A program made the translations under genes and the position numbers. A DNA stretch of 14,843 bases. Origin: an archaeon. Lineage in GTDB: Archaea; Nanobdellota; Nanobdellia; Woesearchaeales; ARS49. The notes beneath the pieces were generated by a model. The model saw nothing but the letters and a program-made list of their open reading frames with translations, was not told where the DNA came from and did not search any database. The stretch covers positions 1 to 14,843 of the forward strand of contig JACRAI010000013.1 in assembly GCA_016213425.1 (NCBI GenBank). Direction: 5' to 3'. Below, piece after piece: positions 4,635-12,898 of the stretch; position 1 is the stretch's first letter, and each line of letters begins with the position of its first letter.

Positions 4635-5282
4635 ATGAATCAAGAATTAAGTCACAAAACATACAAGACAGGAACCACAACTTTGGGGATTGTTTGCAAA
4701 GATGGAGTTCTACTCGCTGCAGATAGAAGAGTAACTGCTGGTTTTGTAGCTCATAAAAAGTTTAAGAAAATAGTTCAAATTGAAGAGAACATGGCTGTGA
4801 CAACTGCCGGTTCAGTTAGTGAAGCTCAATTGTTAAGTAAATTAATAAGAGCTGAGTTAAGTTTAAAGAATATTCAAACTAATAGAAAATCAACTGCTAA
4901 AGAAGTAGCAAACTTGCTTGCAGGTTTGGTTTACAGTAATGTTAGGCAGTCATGGATGTTTCAATCAATTGCAGCATTCTTGTTGGCTGCTAAAGATGAT
5001 GAAGGTTTCTATTTATACAGTTTAGGACCTGATGGAAGCTTAATCCAACATGAAGATTACGCTTTTGATGGTTCAGGAGAAATGTTTGCTATAGGTGTTC
5101 TAGAAAGTCATTTCAAGAAAGGAATGACTGTTAGCGAAGCAATAAAAGTTGCAGTTAAAGCAATTAATGCAGCAATTCAAAGAGACATTTATACTGGAAA
5201 TGGAATAGATATAATAACTGTAACAGAGAAAGGACTTGAGTGGGTAAAGGAAGAGGAATTAATTTATAGTTTAAAGGAATAA
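4635..5282 (+). CDS. psmB: 20S proteasome beta subunit
   Basis: A 215-residue N-terminal nucleophile hydrolase. A 13-residue propeptide (MNQELSHKTYKTG) precedes Thr14, the catalytic nucleophile released by self-cleavage (TG|TTTLGIV). In mature numbering, Asp17 (AADRR) and the catalytic Lys (Lys32 here, one residue short of the usual Lys33) are present. The RD-x-x-S-G motif near the end reads RDIYTG, a conservative Ser-to-Thr change at the Ser169 position. The subunit forms the inner rings of the cytoplasmic 20S particle, which needs an alpha subunit and an unfoldase (PAN or Cdc48) encoded elsewhere. aCPSF1 follows after 35 bases, a pairing I recall from other archaea. Start ATG 4635 follows a good TATA box. 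Confidence 0.97.
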   Translation: MNQELSHKTYKTGTTTLGIVCKDGVLLAADRRVTAGFVAHKKFKKIVQIEENMAVTTAGSVSEAQLLSKLIRAELSLKNIQTNRKSTAKEVANLLAGLVYSNVRQSWMFQSIAAFLLAAKDDEGFYLYSLGPDGSLIQHEDYAFDGSGEMFAIGVLESHFKKGMTVSEAIKVAVKAINAAIQRDIYTGNGIDIITVTEKGLEWVKEEELIYSLKE

Positions 5283-5317
5283 AAAAATAAAAAATTTTCT
5301 CTAGCTTATTAAAAAAA

Positions 5318-7210
5318 ATGTCAGATATAATAAAAGAAATACTAAAGATGTTACCTGAAGAGGTAATATCAGATACTGCTTTTGAAGCAGCAAATATTGT
5401 ACTTTATACTAAAGATAAAGAGTTTTTTCTAGATAACAAAGGAATCGTTAGAGAAATAGTTCAAAATTTTAAGAAAAGAGTAGAATTAAGAGCAGATCCT
5501 AAAATGGTTTTAGACAGTGAAAAGTCCGAAAAAGTAATTAAAAAATTAATGCCTGAAGAAGCAGGAGTTAACAGTATAAGGTTTGATGTTCCAAGAAGCA
5601 TTGTAGTTATTGAAGCAGAAAAACCAGGCTTGGCAATTGGAAAACAAGGATCTTTACTTAGAGAAATAAGAGAAAAAACATTCTGGACTCCATTAATCAC
5701 TAGAACACCACCAATAAGATCAATATTAATTGAAAATATCAGAGAAGTATTATTTCAGCACAGTGAAGAGAGAAAAAAATTTTTAGACAGAGTGGGCCAC
5801 AGAATTTATGATGGATGGCAGAGAGAGAAAAAACATGAATGGGTTAGACTTACTTTTTTAGGAAGCGGAAGACAAGTTGGAAGAAGTTGTTTATTCCTTC
5901 AAACACCTGAATCAAGAATTCTTCTTGATTGTGGTATTGATGTTGCAGCACAAAATTCTGAAGCATATCCTTACCTTGACGCTCCAGAATTTGATATTAA
6001 AGAATTAGATGCAATAATTGTAAGCCACAGTCACGTTGACCACTCTGGATTTGTTCCTTACCTTTTCAAGTTTGGTTATAGAGGGCCTGTTTACTGCACT
6101 CCACCAACAAGAGATGTAATGTCTTTGTTAACTCTCGATACAGTTAAAATAATGAAATCAGAAAATAAAGATCCATTATATTCTACTGATGATATTAAAG
6201 AAATGGTAAAGCACACAATCACACTTGATTTTGAAGAAGTAACAGATATCACTCCAGATATCAGAATAACTATGTATAATAGCGGGCACATTTTAGGAAG
6301 CGCAATGGTTCACATGCATATAGGCAATGGATTGCATAACTTTTTGTACACTGCCGATATAAAATACGGACGATCTTTACTTCTTGAACCTGCACACACT
6401 CAATTTCCAAGACTTGAAACAATGACTTTAGAAAGTACTTACGGAGGGAAACTTAACACTTTAGGCCCTGCAAAAGAACAAGATGACAACTTAAGAAAAA
6501 TAATTATGGAAACAGTTGCCCGCGGGGGAAAAGTATTAATGCCTGTTTTAGGAAGCGGAAGAGCTCAAGATGTAATGGTAATGATTGAGCAAATGATAAG
6601 AATGAAAGAAATGCCTCCAATACCAGTATACATTGATGGAATGGTTTGGGACATTACTGCAATCCACACAGCATACCCAGAATATCTTAATAACATTTTA
6701 AGAAAATTAATCTTCCACAAAGATCAAAATCCATTCATGGCTGATTTCTTCAAAAGAATAGGAAGCCAAAAAGAAAGAATGCAAGTTGTAGAAGAAGAAG
6801 GTCCTTGCGTTATCTTAGCAACTTCAGGAATGCTTGTAGGAGGACCATCAGTAGAATACTTAAAACACTTAGCAGAAAATCCAAAAAACACTTTAGTTTT
6901 CAGTTGTTATCAAGGAGTTGGAAGCTTAGGATCCAGAATAAAAGCTGGAGAAAAAGAATTTGTATTCAAAAACGGACCAAAACAAGAAGTTGTAGTACTA
7001 AAAATGAACGTTGAAAGAATAGAAATAAGCGATCACTCAGATAGAAAACAATTAATGAATTTTGTATTCAAATGCCTTCCAAAACCTAAAAAAATAATTG
7101 TAAATCACGGAGAAGCAAGCAGAGCGTTAGATTTAGCAAGTGCAGTACACCAGCAAGCAAGAATAGAAACCACAGCTCCGAAGAACTTAGAAACAATAAG
7201 ATTGAGATAA
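5318..7210 (+). CDS. aCPSF1/FttA beta-CASP ribonuclease and transcription termination factor
   Basis: A 630-residue protein of the usual family length. The N-terminal region includes a KH domain with GKQG at 108-111. The metallo-beta-lactamase domain has H237-x-H239-x-D241-H242 (SHSHVDHSG), H324 (SGHILG) and D347 (YTADIKYG). The beta-CASP part includes E372 (LESTYGG), H573 (SDHSD) and H597 (NHGEA), so the zinc site looks complete. Family members are 5'-to-3' exo/endoribonucleases related to eukaryotic CPSF73; aCPSF1/FttA cleaves nascent RNA at U-rich ends and drives transcription termination. It is probably co-transcribed with psmB, although an AT-rich box at about 5285-5297 could give a separate, nearly leaderless transcript. 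No Shine-Dalgarno is visible. Confidence 0.96.
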   Translation: MSDIIKEILKMLPEEVISDTAFEAANIVLYTKDKEFFLDNKGIVREIVQNFKKRVELRADPKMVLDSEKSEKVIKKLMPEEAGVNSIRFDVPRSIVVIEAEKPGLAIGKQGSLLREIREKTFWTPLITRTPPIRSILIENIREVLFQHSEERKKFLDRVGHRIYDGWQREKKHEWVRLTFLGSGRQVGRSCLFLQTPESRILLDCGIDVAAQNSEAYPYLDAPEFDIKELDAIIVSHSHVDHSGFVPYLFKFGYRGPVYCTPPTRDVMSLLTLDTVKIMKSENKDPLYSTDDIKEMVKHTITLDFEEVTDITPDIRITMYNSGHILGSAMVHMHIGNGLHNFLYTADIKYGRSLLLEPAHTQFPRLETMTLESTYGGKLNTLGPAKEQDDNLRKIIMETVARGGKVLMPVLGSGRAQDVMVMIEQMIRMKEMPPIPVYIDGMVWDITAIHTAYPEYLNNILRKLIFHKDQNPFMADFFKRIGSQKERMQVVEEEGPCVILATSGMLVGGPSVEYLKHLAENPKNTLVFSCYQGVGSLGSRIKAGEKEFVFKNGPKQEVVVLKMNVERIEISDHSDRKQLMNFVFKCLPKPKKIIVNHGEASRALDLASAVHQQARIETTAPKNLETIRLR

Positions 7211-7219
7211 TTCTTTTTT
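7211..7219 (+). terminator. T-tract terminator after aCPSF1
   Basis: TTCTTTTTT follows the aCPSF1 stop codon directly, and more T-rich sequence continues to about 7280. This is the type of U-rich RNA end at which archaeal polymerase and FttA act. Confidence 0.5.
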
Positions 7220-7297
7220 AATTGTTTGATTCTTAATATTTACTTCTGTTGTGCTTCTCGTGCCCGCATATTTTTTTGCAAGTTCTAAAAACTTCAG

Positions 7298-7311
7298 ACA
7301 GCTATCGCTGT
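7298..7311. repeat. Short palindrome upstream of the vapBC promoter
   Basis: ACAGC-TATC-GCTGT is a perfect 5-bp inverted repeat ending 17 bp before the vapB TATA box. It may be an operator or a hairpin ending upstream transcripts. Confidence 0.3.
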
Positions 7312-7327
7312 AATTGATAAACGAAAA

Positions 7328-7358
7328 ATTTATATACTATGGCACTATAGTCTATAGA
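7328..7358 (+). promoter_or_regulatory. Leaderless promoter and possible operator of vapBC
   Basis: ATTTATATA (7328-7336) is centred 27 bases before ATG 7359, so the mRNA should start at or next to the ATG. Between box and start, CTATAG occurs at 7345-7350 and 7352-7357, with a related ACTAT at 7336-7340. Such short repeats at the start site are typical of antitoxin autorepression. Confidence 0.5.
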
Positions 7359-7565
7359 ATGGTAACTACAATACAAATAAGTGATCATACAATTACAATT
7401 TTAAAAACACTTAGAGATCAGTTCAAAGTTACTTCATATGATGCTTTGCTAAATTTATTAATAAATAAGGCAGTAAAACCTAAAGAGACTCTTTGGGGTG
7501 CAGGAGGCAAATTGTCTATGAAAGAAATACTAAAAGAGTTGAGAGATGAAAATGACAGATATTAA
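7359..7565 (+). CDS. vapB: VapB-type antitoxin
   Basis: A 68-residue protein. The N-terminal part (MVTTIQISDHTITILKTLRD, then a helix with SYDALLNLLI) resembles the small archaeal VapB DNA-binding domain. The C-terminal part (LWGAGGKLSMKEILKELRDE) is the likely toxin-binding tail. It should neutralise the adjacent PIN-domain RNase and repress its own promoter. ATG 7359 is chosen over an upstream in-frame ATG at 7314 because the TATA box at 7328-7336 lies between them and predicts initiation right at 7359. The last 14-20 bases overlap the vapC start region, so the two are translationally coupled. Confidence 0.75.
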   Translation: MVTTIQISDHTITILKTLRDQFKVTSYDALLNLLINKAVKPKETLWGAGGKLSMKEILKELRDENDRY

Positions 7566-7917
7566 ATTTATAGATTCCTCAGTTTGGCTTTCTTATTACT
7601 TTGCTCAGAATGAGGAAGCAAAAAACATAATAGAAGGAGAAAGACTAGTTTTAACTTCTTCTTTATGTTTGTTTGAAATAAAAAAAAGATTGTTGTCTCT
7701 AAAAAAAGATTTTGCTACCTTACTTGATTTCATTAAAAAGAGAAGTGCTATCTGTCTTCCAAGCGTGCCTATTGTTGAAAGGGCAGCTGAGTTAGCAAAA
7801 GAGTATAATTTAGGAGCAATGGATGCATTAATCTACTCATCTGCAATATTGAGTGATGCTGAGCTAATTACAGGGGATAATGATTTTAGAAATTTAAGCA
7901 GAGTTAAAATAATATAA
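7552..7917 (+). CDS. vapC: VapC PIN-domain RNase toxin
   Basis: A 121-residue PIN domain. The acidic active site is visible as D8 (KFIDSS), E42 (LFEIKK), D91 (AMDALIYSSA), and D109/D111 (TGDNDF), coordinating Mg2+. VapC toxins cut structured RNAs such as tRNA or rRNA. The exact target cannot be read from sequence. Two in-frame ATGs exist, 7546 and 7552; GAGATGA upstream fits 7552 better. The gene overlaps the end of vapB, as usual for these pairs. All catalytic acids are present, so the toxin is probably active. The MsrAB gene begins 14 bases downstream and may receive read-through transcription. Confidence 0.88.
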   Translation: MTDIKFIDSSVWLSYYFAQNEEAKNIIEGERLVLTSSLCLFEIKKRLLSLKKDFATLLDFIKKRSAICLPSVPIVERAAELAKEYNLGAMDALIYSSAILSDAELITGDNDFRNLSRVKII

Positions 7918-7931
7918 TAGATATTCTAAAA

Positions 7932-8981
7932 ATGAAACCAAGCCATATTAAAAAAATAATTTTATTTATTCTGCTCATTCTAATAGGCTGCTCTAATAGC
8001 AAAATTAATAATACAGATACTGATATTTCTTTTGATATGGCTAAACTTGAAAAAGCAACTTTTGCAGGAGGATGTTTTTGGTGCATGGAAACTCCTTATG
8101 AACAAATCAAAGGAATAAAAGAAGTAATTTCAGGATACGCGGGAGGTGCTAAAGAAAATCCAACTTATGAAGAAGTATCAAGTGGAAGCACAGGACATGC
8201 TGAATCTGTGCAAATAATTTACGATCCTAAAGAAATAAGTTATGAAACGCTTTTAGATGTTTTCTGGAAACAGATAGATCCAACCGATGACGGAGGACAA
8301 TTTGTTGATAGAGGCAAACAATACAGAAGCATTATTTTTTATCATAACAAAGAACAAAAAATATTAGCAGAGAATTCAAAGCAGCAACTGAATGCTTCTG
8401 GCAGGTTTGATAAACCAATAGTTACAGAAATTCTTCCTTTCACTAATTTTTACAAAGCTGAAGAATACCATCAAGATTATTACAAAAAAAATCCTTTAAG
8501 ATATAAATATTACAGATATAATTCTGGAAGAGATCAATTCTTGGAGAAAGTTTGGAGTGAAAAAGAAGAATTAAAGAAAAAATTAACAGATATGCAATAT
8601 TATGTAACTCAAGAAAATGGAACGGAAAAACCTTTTAGCAATGAATACTGGAATAACAAAGAAGAAGGAATTTACGTTGATATAGTTTCTGGAGAACCAT
8701 TGTTTAGTTCTACAGATAAATTTGATTCGGGAACTGGCTGGCCTAGCTTTACTAAACCTTTAGAAAAAGAAAACATTGTTGAAAATGAAGACAAAAGCTG
8801 GTTTACTTCAAGAACAGAAGTGAGGAGTAAAAATGCAAATTCGCATTTAGGCCACGTGTTTAATGACGGTCCGAAACCTACAGGATTACGTTACTGTATG
8901 AATTCTGCAGCATTACGATTTATTCCTAAAAAAGATTTAGAAAAACAAGGATACAGTAAATATAAGAAATTGTTTAATTAA
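7932..8981 (+). CDS. msrAB: Exported lipoprotein MsrA-MsrB methionine sulfoxide reductase fusion
   Basis: A 349-residue protein with a lipoprotein-type signal: basic start, hydrophobic ILFILLILIG, then Cys20 in LIGC. The MsrA domain spans about 41-200 with GGCFWCME (C48, C51). The MsrB domain spans about 221-333 with YVDIVSGEPLF, GWPSF, NSHLGHVF (H305, H308) and RYCMNSAALRF (C322). MsrA reduces S- and MsrB reduces R-methionine sulfoxide, repairing oxidised proteins, here outside the membrane. The MsrB domain is the zinc-free type: the two CxxC pairs are absent. The usual resolving Cys in SGCGWPSF is Thr268 (SGTGWPSF), so C322 may be regenerated directly by an external reductant. A secreted MsrAB lipoprotein is a bacterial arrangement, which suggests horizontal transfer. 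The 3' end overlaps the convergent gene by 4 bases. Confidence 0.95.
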   Translation: MKPSHIKKIILFILLILIGCSNSKINNTDTDISFDMAKLEKATFAGGCFWCMETPYEQIKGIKEVISGYAGGAKENPTYEEVSSGSTGHAESVQIIYDPKEISYETLLDVFWKQIDPTDDGGQFVDRGKQYRSIIFYHNKEQKILAENSKQQLNASGRFDKPIVTEILPFTNFYKAEEYHQDYYKKNPLRYKYYRYNSGRDQFLEKVWSEKEELKKKLTDMQYYVTQENGTEKPFSNEYWNNKEEGIYVDIVSGEPLFSSTDKFDSGTGWPSFTKPLEKENIVENEDKSWFTSRTEVRSKNANSHLGHVFNDGPKPTGLRYCMNSAALRFIPKKDLEKQGYSKYKKLFN

Positions 8982-9538
8982 TTCTTGAACAATATTCTTT
9001 CAACATCTCTCCAAATTGGAAAGACTAAATTGTATCCTGCATCTGTTGGACTCCATAATTCGTCTACATCAAAATCATTTTTTTCTTTAGAATAAACAAC
9101 CCAATCAGAGTGATCTTTTGCAACTTGCTCAACCATTTTTTCATAACTAGAAAATTCATGCCATTCTTTATCTATAAATTGCGGATTTATTTTTGCAACA
9201 AGTCCTTCTAAGCCGGGAAAATCAAGTATTTGTGGAGAAATCTTTACTCTCGCTTTAATACTATCCAAATTAAGCCTAACCATTACAAAACAAGTACCGT
9301 CTTTAACATAATTGCTTCCTTTAGGATTTGCGTCAATAACTAGATCAGCGCTAATAAGTCCTCTGCATAAATCATATATTGAACCTTTTTCTTTTATTTC
9401 TTCAAAATCTTCTTTTGTTTCGTATTTAACAACAGTCCAATCGGGTTTAATTTCTCCAACAATTCTTGCCATTCCACACAATTCTAAAAGGGAGATTAAT
9501 AAAGCTTTCCAAAAAATTGATTTATGAGTACTCGCCAA
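8978..9538 (-). CDS. Unknown protein, last gene of the four-gene cluster
   Basis: Up to 186 residues from TTG 9538; ATG 9472 would give 164 residues (MARIVGEIKPDWTVVKYETK...). The outer start fits operon spacing, 13 bases after the previous stop, and adds an amphipathic helix (SIFWKALLISLLELCGMARI). The inner start is an ATG but has only a poorly spaced GTGGA. The body mixes strands and helices (TCFVMVRLNLDSIKARVKIS), with a Trp/Asp-rich C-terminal part (DHSDWVVYSKEKNDFDVDEL). No catalytic motif, signal or metal site is evident, and I recognise no family. Its place at the end of a coupled cluster suggests it works with the kinase-like and GNAT-like proteins upstream. Its stop overlaps the convergent msrAB stop. 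Confidence 0.65.
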   Translation of the reverse strand: MASTHKSIFWKALLISLLELCGMARIVGEIKPDWTVVKYETKEDFEEIKEKGSIYDLCRGLISADLVIDANPKGSNYVKDGTCFVMVRLNLDSIKARVKISPQILDFPGLEGLVAKINPQFIDKEWHEFSSYEKMVEQVAKDHSDWVVYSKEKNDFDVDELWSPTDAGYNLVFPIWRDVERILFKN

Positions 9539-9551
9539 CCAAAAGTAAATG

Positions 9552-10850
9552 TCAATTCACTGTCGGAAGATTCTTTTTATCTAATGAATACTTTTCTGGT
9601 TTAATCTCTTGATACTTAACTAACAAGTCTATACTGGAATCTTTTTCTTTGACTTCATAAAATTCAGATTTGTTCAATTTATCAATAAATTGATGTCTAG
9701 TTTCTTCTTCTACAAGCACAGGATTTCTTTTATCTTGAAGTGTAATATTGTACTGTGTTAGTAATCTTGAGAAATCTTTGAATAACAAAAGTAAATACAA
9801 TTCATGCTGTCTTTTCATTTCTTTCAATGACTTTGCTTCGTGATCTACTAATGAGCCTTCTAAATCTACAAAATAAAGTCCAGTTTGAGCTAAAACCATA
9901 TCTTTGTTCAAGAACCAACTGTGATCTTTTCCAAACATCATTTCAGGATTATCAAAAACTCTATCAATGTTAGCTAAGTAATCAGAATAATAAGTTCTTT
10001 TTCTCTTTTGAGTGCTTAAAGCTAAATACTCAAAATATTTCATTATATCATCCAAAAATATTTCAGGAAGATTTTTTAAAACACTAGTATCGCTTGAAAT
10101 TAATTTCAATAATTCTGCAGGTTTATTTTCTTCCCACTCAAAATATGCAGCTCTCACAAATGAAGGCATTAATCTTTTTTCTTGAGCTAACAAGTCTTCT
10201 AAAAAAATGCTTTCCTTATCTAACTCTCCAATAACATGTTGAGTTTTTTTAGGATATTTTATTAAACATAAAGATGGGGCAATTTTGAAACCAGCGTCAG
10301 AAAAATACCTTCCAGCACTTAAAGAATGATTTGCTCCATAAATATGATGAGCTCCTTCAGGAATATCAAAACCTATATACTGATTTCTTGAAAAAACCAA
10401 TTCATTAGACAAATCTGAAGGAACTTGAAGTTTGTGATTGTTCAAAAAATTTAAAACATCAGATGCATTAATACTTTCAGCCCTTCTTAACTTAATTCCT
10501 GATCCTTTGGTTTCAAGAACAAAATCTTGAAATACTTCTTTATCACTCCATCCTAATTCTTTTAAGTTTAAAGTAACTTTTTCTTCCGGCAGGACTAAAG
10601 TTCTTCCATTATAATATATTCCTTCAACAGTTTCTTTACTTTCTAAAGCTTGCCCTATAATTCTAGGAGTCAAGTAAGTACTATTATGCTTGTCAAGTTC
10701 GGGATACTTTTTAATCAATTCAGATCTTCTTATTAAAGAACTGTTAACAGGTACAGACAGAACAGAGGCTTTGGCTCTTTCATACCTGTGAATATTTCTA
10801 TGACTAACTCCTAACCTTAATACTTTTTTTTCAATTAAAGAAACGTTCAT
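9552..10850 (-). CDS. Unknown protein with weak kinase-like motifs
   Basis: A 432-residue protein from ATG 10850, which overlaps the preceding stop (ATGA) and has GGAGG 7 bases upstream; an open extension to 10895 lacks such support. Two segments hint at a protein-kinase/APH-like fold. FGKDHSWFLN (306-315) resembles the catalytic loop HGDxxxxN, but with D309 to N315 one residue wider than usual. YFVDLEG (326-332) resembles the DFG metal-binding strand. VLETKGSG (111-118) could be a nucleotide-binding strand. If so, it would phosphorylate or nucleotidylate a small molecule or partner. The match is by eye and weak; the canonical His is missing. Helices rich in Leu and Lys follow (LYLLLLFKDFSRLL). 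Confidence 0.6.
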   Translation of the reverse strand: MNVSLIEKKVLRLGVSHRNIHRYERAKASVLSVPVNSSLIRRSELIKKYPELDKHNSTYLTPRIIGQALESKETVEGIYYNGRTLVLPEEKVTLNLKELGWSDKEVFQDFVLETKGSGIKLRRAESINASDVLNFLNNHKLQVPSDLSNELVFSRNQYIGFDIPEGAHHIYGANHSLSAGRYFSDAGFKIAPSLCLIKYPKKTQHVIGELDKESIFLEDLLAQEKRLMPSFVRAAYFEWEENKPAELLKLISSDTSVLKNLPEIFLDDIMKYFEYLALSTQKRKRTYYSDYLANIDRVFDNPEMMFGKDHSWFLNKDMVLAQTGLYFVDLEGSLVDHEAKSLKEMKRQHELYLLLLFKDFSRLLTQYNITLQDKRNPVLVEEETRHQFIDKLNKSEFYEVKEKDSSIDLLVKYQEIKPEKYSLDKKNLPTVN

Positions 10851-12898
10851 GCAAGCCTCCAATTTAAAGCCAACATGCTTGTTTCTCCCTTCCAATTGCC
10901 AAAAGCATCATACATGTAAGAATAAGGCCCTCTTATTTGGTTATTTGCAAGAATCATTCTCGTGCCTAACTTTTGAAGTTTAGTTTTCATGTATTTATCC
11001 CCAAAACCCTGTTTTAAACCATATGAAACTCTAGAATCTTCCCCGAACAAATATTTTACGTTTGAATCAAGCATTAATTGTATCGTTGCCAAACCCATAG
11101 CTCTAACATGATCATTATTTTGCTGAAATTCTTTATCACCTATTTCTAAAGTATCCAAACAAAGAGCAGATTCACCTTTGTTTGTTTTCATCAAAAAAAA
11201 TCTAACATAACCTAAAGGCTGGTTTTGTTCATCATATTCTATTAAATTAACCGTTCCTTCATCCTCCGTAAATATTGCAATATCCTGCTCTTCAAGGCAG
11301 GCTACAGATTCTTTAACTGCTTTACCTAAAGGTTTTTCTGATTTTCTTATTGCAAAAGTGTATTTCTTTAACAGAATATCTTTTGAAACATCATCAGAAA
11401 GTTTTTCTATAACGCTCAAATCATACTCATAAGGCACGTATCTTTCCCAAAATATTTTGTAAGTGTTATAAACTTCCGAATGCTCTTTACCTGCTGTTTC
11501 AAGAATTTTAACTAGTTCTGAAGCAATCATATCTCTATATGCTAAGTAAGTCGGATTATTTCCTTTTTCTAATTCTTCCTTTATTAATTCTAGAATGTTA
11601 GTATTTTTATCTACATCAAAAACATTAAATTGTTTAGTGTTGAATTCTGTAAGCTCAGAAGTTTTATCACGAGTTTTCAAATCGCTAACGCTGCTGTCGA
11701 TAGTGTAAGAAACATTTCCATAAATATTATTAAAATACTTAGAAATTTCCACCCCTCTTAAGAAAGTGTGTTGTTCATGTTCTTTTATTACATCAAGTAT
11801 TTGTGAAAATCTTGTTTTAGTTGTCTTGCTTAAAACACTTCTGAATTCTCTTTCTTTAGGTAACTTTTTAGCTATAATTATTTGTTTTCCTAAATCAACT
11901 ACTTCTTTATGACGATCATTTTTAGCAAATTTAGCACCAATCTTTATCAAATCTTCTAAAAATTCGCTGCCAATCCTGTAAGGATCCAGTGTTTTCACTT
12001 CTGTTCTAACTTTAGGATCTGTTGCGTATACATATTTTGCTTCTTCAAGAACATCTTTTTTAACTTTTAATTCTTTAATAGTTTGAAAAAATATTTTTGA
12101 ATCATCTTTTTCTTTTTTTTCAACCATTTCTTTGCATAATTCTTGATTGACTGCAAACAACAAACCAATATCGCTAACTCTCTTTAAAAATTTCTCTTGT
12201 TCTAAAACAGAAACATAACGTCTTGTTACTTCTATGTTAGATAGAAAAAAAAGCCCTGAAGAAAGCGAAAGTTCATTGCTACTTAGTCTGCGTATTGTGC
12301 GATCAAAAAAAAGTTCAACAAGCTGTTCATTATTCATCCCACCTAAAATTGCAAGTTTGAGTTTATGCTTTGAACTCCTGTCAACTTCTTTCTTAACATA
12401 ATCTTTAAACACATCAAGAACATAACTAAAAGGAGTTTTTCCTATATCTCTTAAAAAGTCTTCACTAAAATTCAAAGTTATGTCATTTTCTTTTATAAGA
12501 TCGTTCAAATTTATTTTTTGAATCTGCTCAGAGTCGAAACTCACTTCACCATTTTGAATTTTTGTTTTAGGAAAAGGCAGAAATATATCATCCAAAGGGT
12601 GATAGTACCCATTCTGTTCGTGTATAATTTTATGCCATTCATGTAACAAAAAGTTTATCAAGCCCTTTTGCAATTCTGGAGAGGCATTATTAAAATCTAA
12701 TTTTGATAGTATCTCATCTTTTACTTGAGCAGTAAGAGAATCTCTTGAAGGAAATAACTTCATTCCCCCATCATAAGAACAGTCTTCTTTTTCATATAGT
12801 ATAGTTAGTAAGTTCTCTTTATCTAAGCTAACATAATTCTGAAGTTTAAATGCAAAAGCTAATTTTTCTTGTTCCGATAATTTTAGTTCTAAATTCAT
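10847..12898 (-). CDS. 683-residue protein with GNAT-like C-terminal domain
   Basis: A large soluble protein. Residues 1-500 are mostly helical with no motif I recognise; a His/Trp-rich patch, LLHEWHKIIHEQNGYYHP (84-101), could bind metal but is not HExxH. Residues about 510-655 look like an N-acetyltransferase: strands at PLGYVRFFLMK (561-571) and ALCLDTLEIGD (578-588), then RAMGLATIQLML (599-610), like the acetyl-CoA loop R-x-x-G-x-A and its helix, and later KLGTRMI (643-649). GNAT enzymes acetylate proteins or small molecules, but substrate and activity are unknown. The start overlaps the peptidase stop as ATGA and the stop overlaps the next start as ATGA, so all three should be made together. 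Confidence 0.65.
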   Translation of the reverse strand: MNLELKLSEQEKLAFAFKLQNYVSLDKENLLTILYEKEDCSYDGGMKLFPSRDSLTAQVKDEILSKLDFNNASPELQKGLINFLLHEWHKIIHEQNGYYHPLDDIFLPFPKTKIQNGEVSFDSEQIQKINLNDLIKENDITLNFSEDFLRDIGKTPFSYVLDVFKDYVKKEVDRSSKHKLKLAILGGMNNEQLVELFFDRTIRRLSSNELSLSSGLFFLSNIEVTRRYVSVLEQEKFLKRVSDIGLLFAVNQELCKEMVEKKEKDDSKIFFQTIKELKVKKDVLEEAKYVYATDPKVRTEVKTLDPYRIGSEFLEDLIKIGAKFAKNDRHKEVVDLGKQIIIAKKLPKEREFRSVLSKTTKTRFSQILDVIKEHEQHTFLRGVEISKYFNNIYGNVSYTIDSSVSDLKTRDKTSELTEFNTKQFNVFDVDKNTNILELIKEELEKGNNPTYLAYRDMIASELVKILETAGKEHSEVYNTYKIFWERYVPYEYDLSVIEKLSDDVSKDILLKKYTFAIRKSEKPLGKAVKESVACLEEQDIAIFTEDEGTVNLIEYDEQNQPLGYVRFFLMKTNKGESALCLDTLEIGDKEFQQNNDHVRAMGLATIQLMLDSNVKYLFGEDSRVSYGLKQGFGDKYMKTKLQKLGTRMILANNQIRGPYSYMYDAFGNWKGETSMLALNWRLA

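Noticed and set aside
610..5282. Functional link between the JAMM-like protein and the proteasome, as a ubiquitin-like pathway
   Set aside because: They are about 3 kb apart with unrelated genes and promoters between them, and no ubiquitin-like, E1 or E2 gene is in the window.
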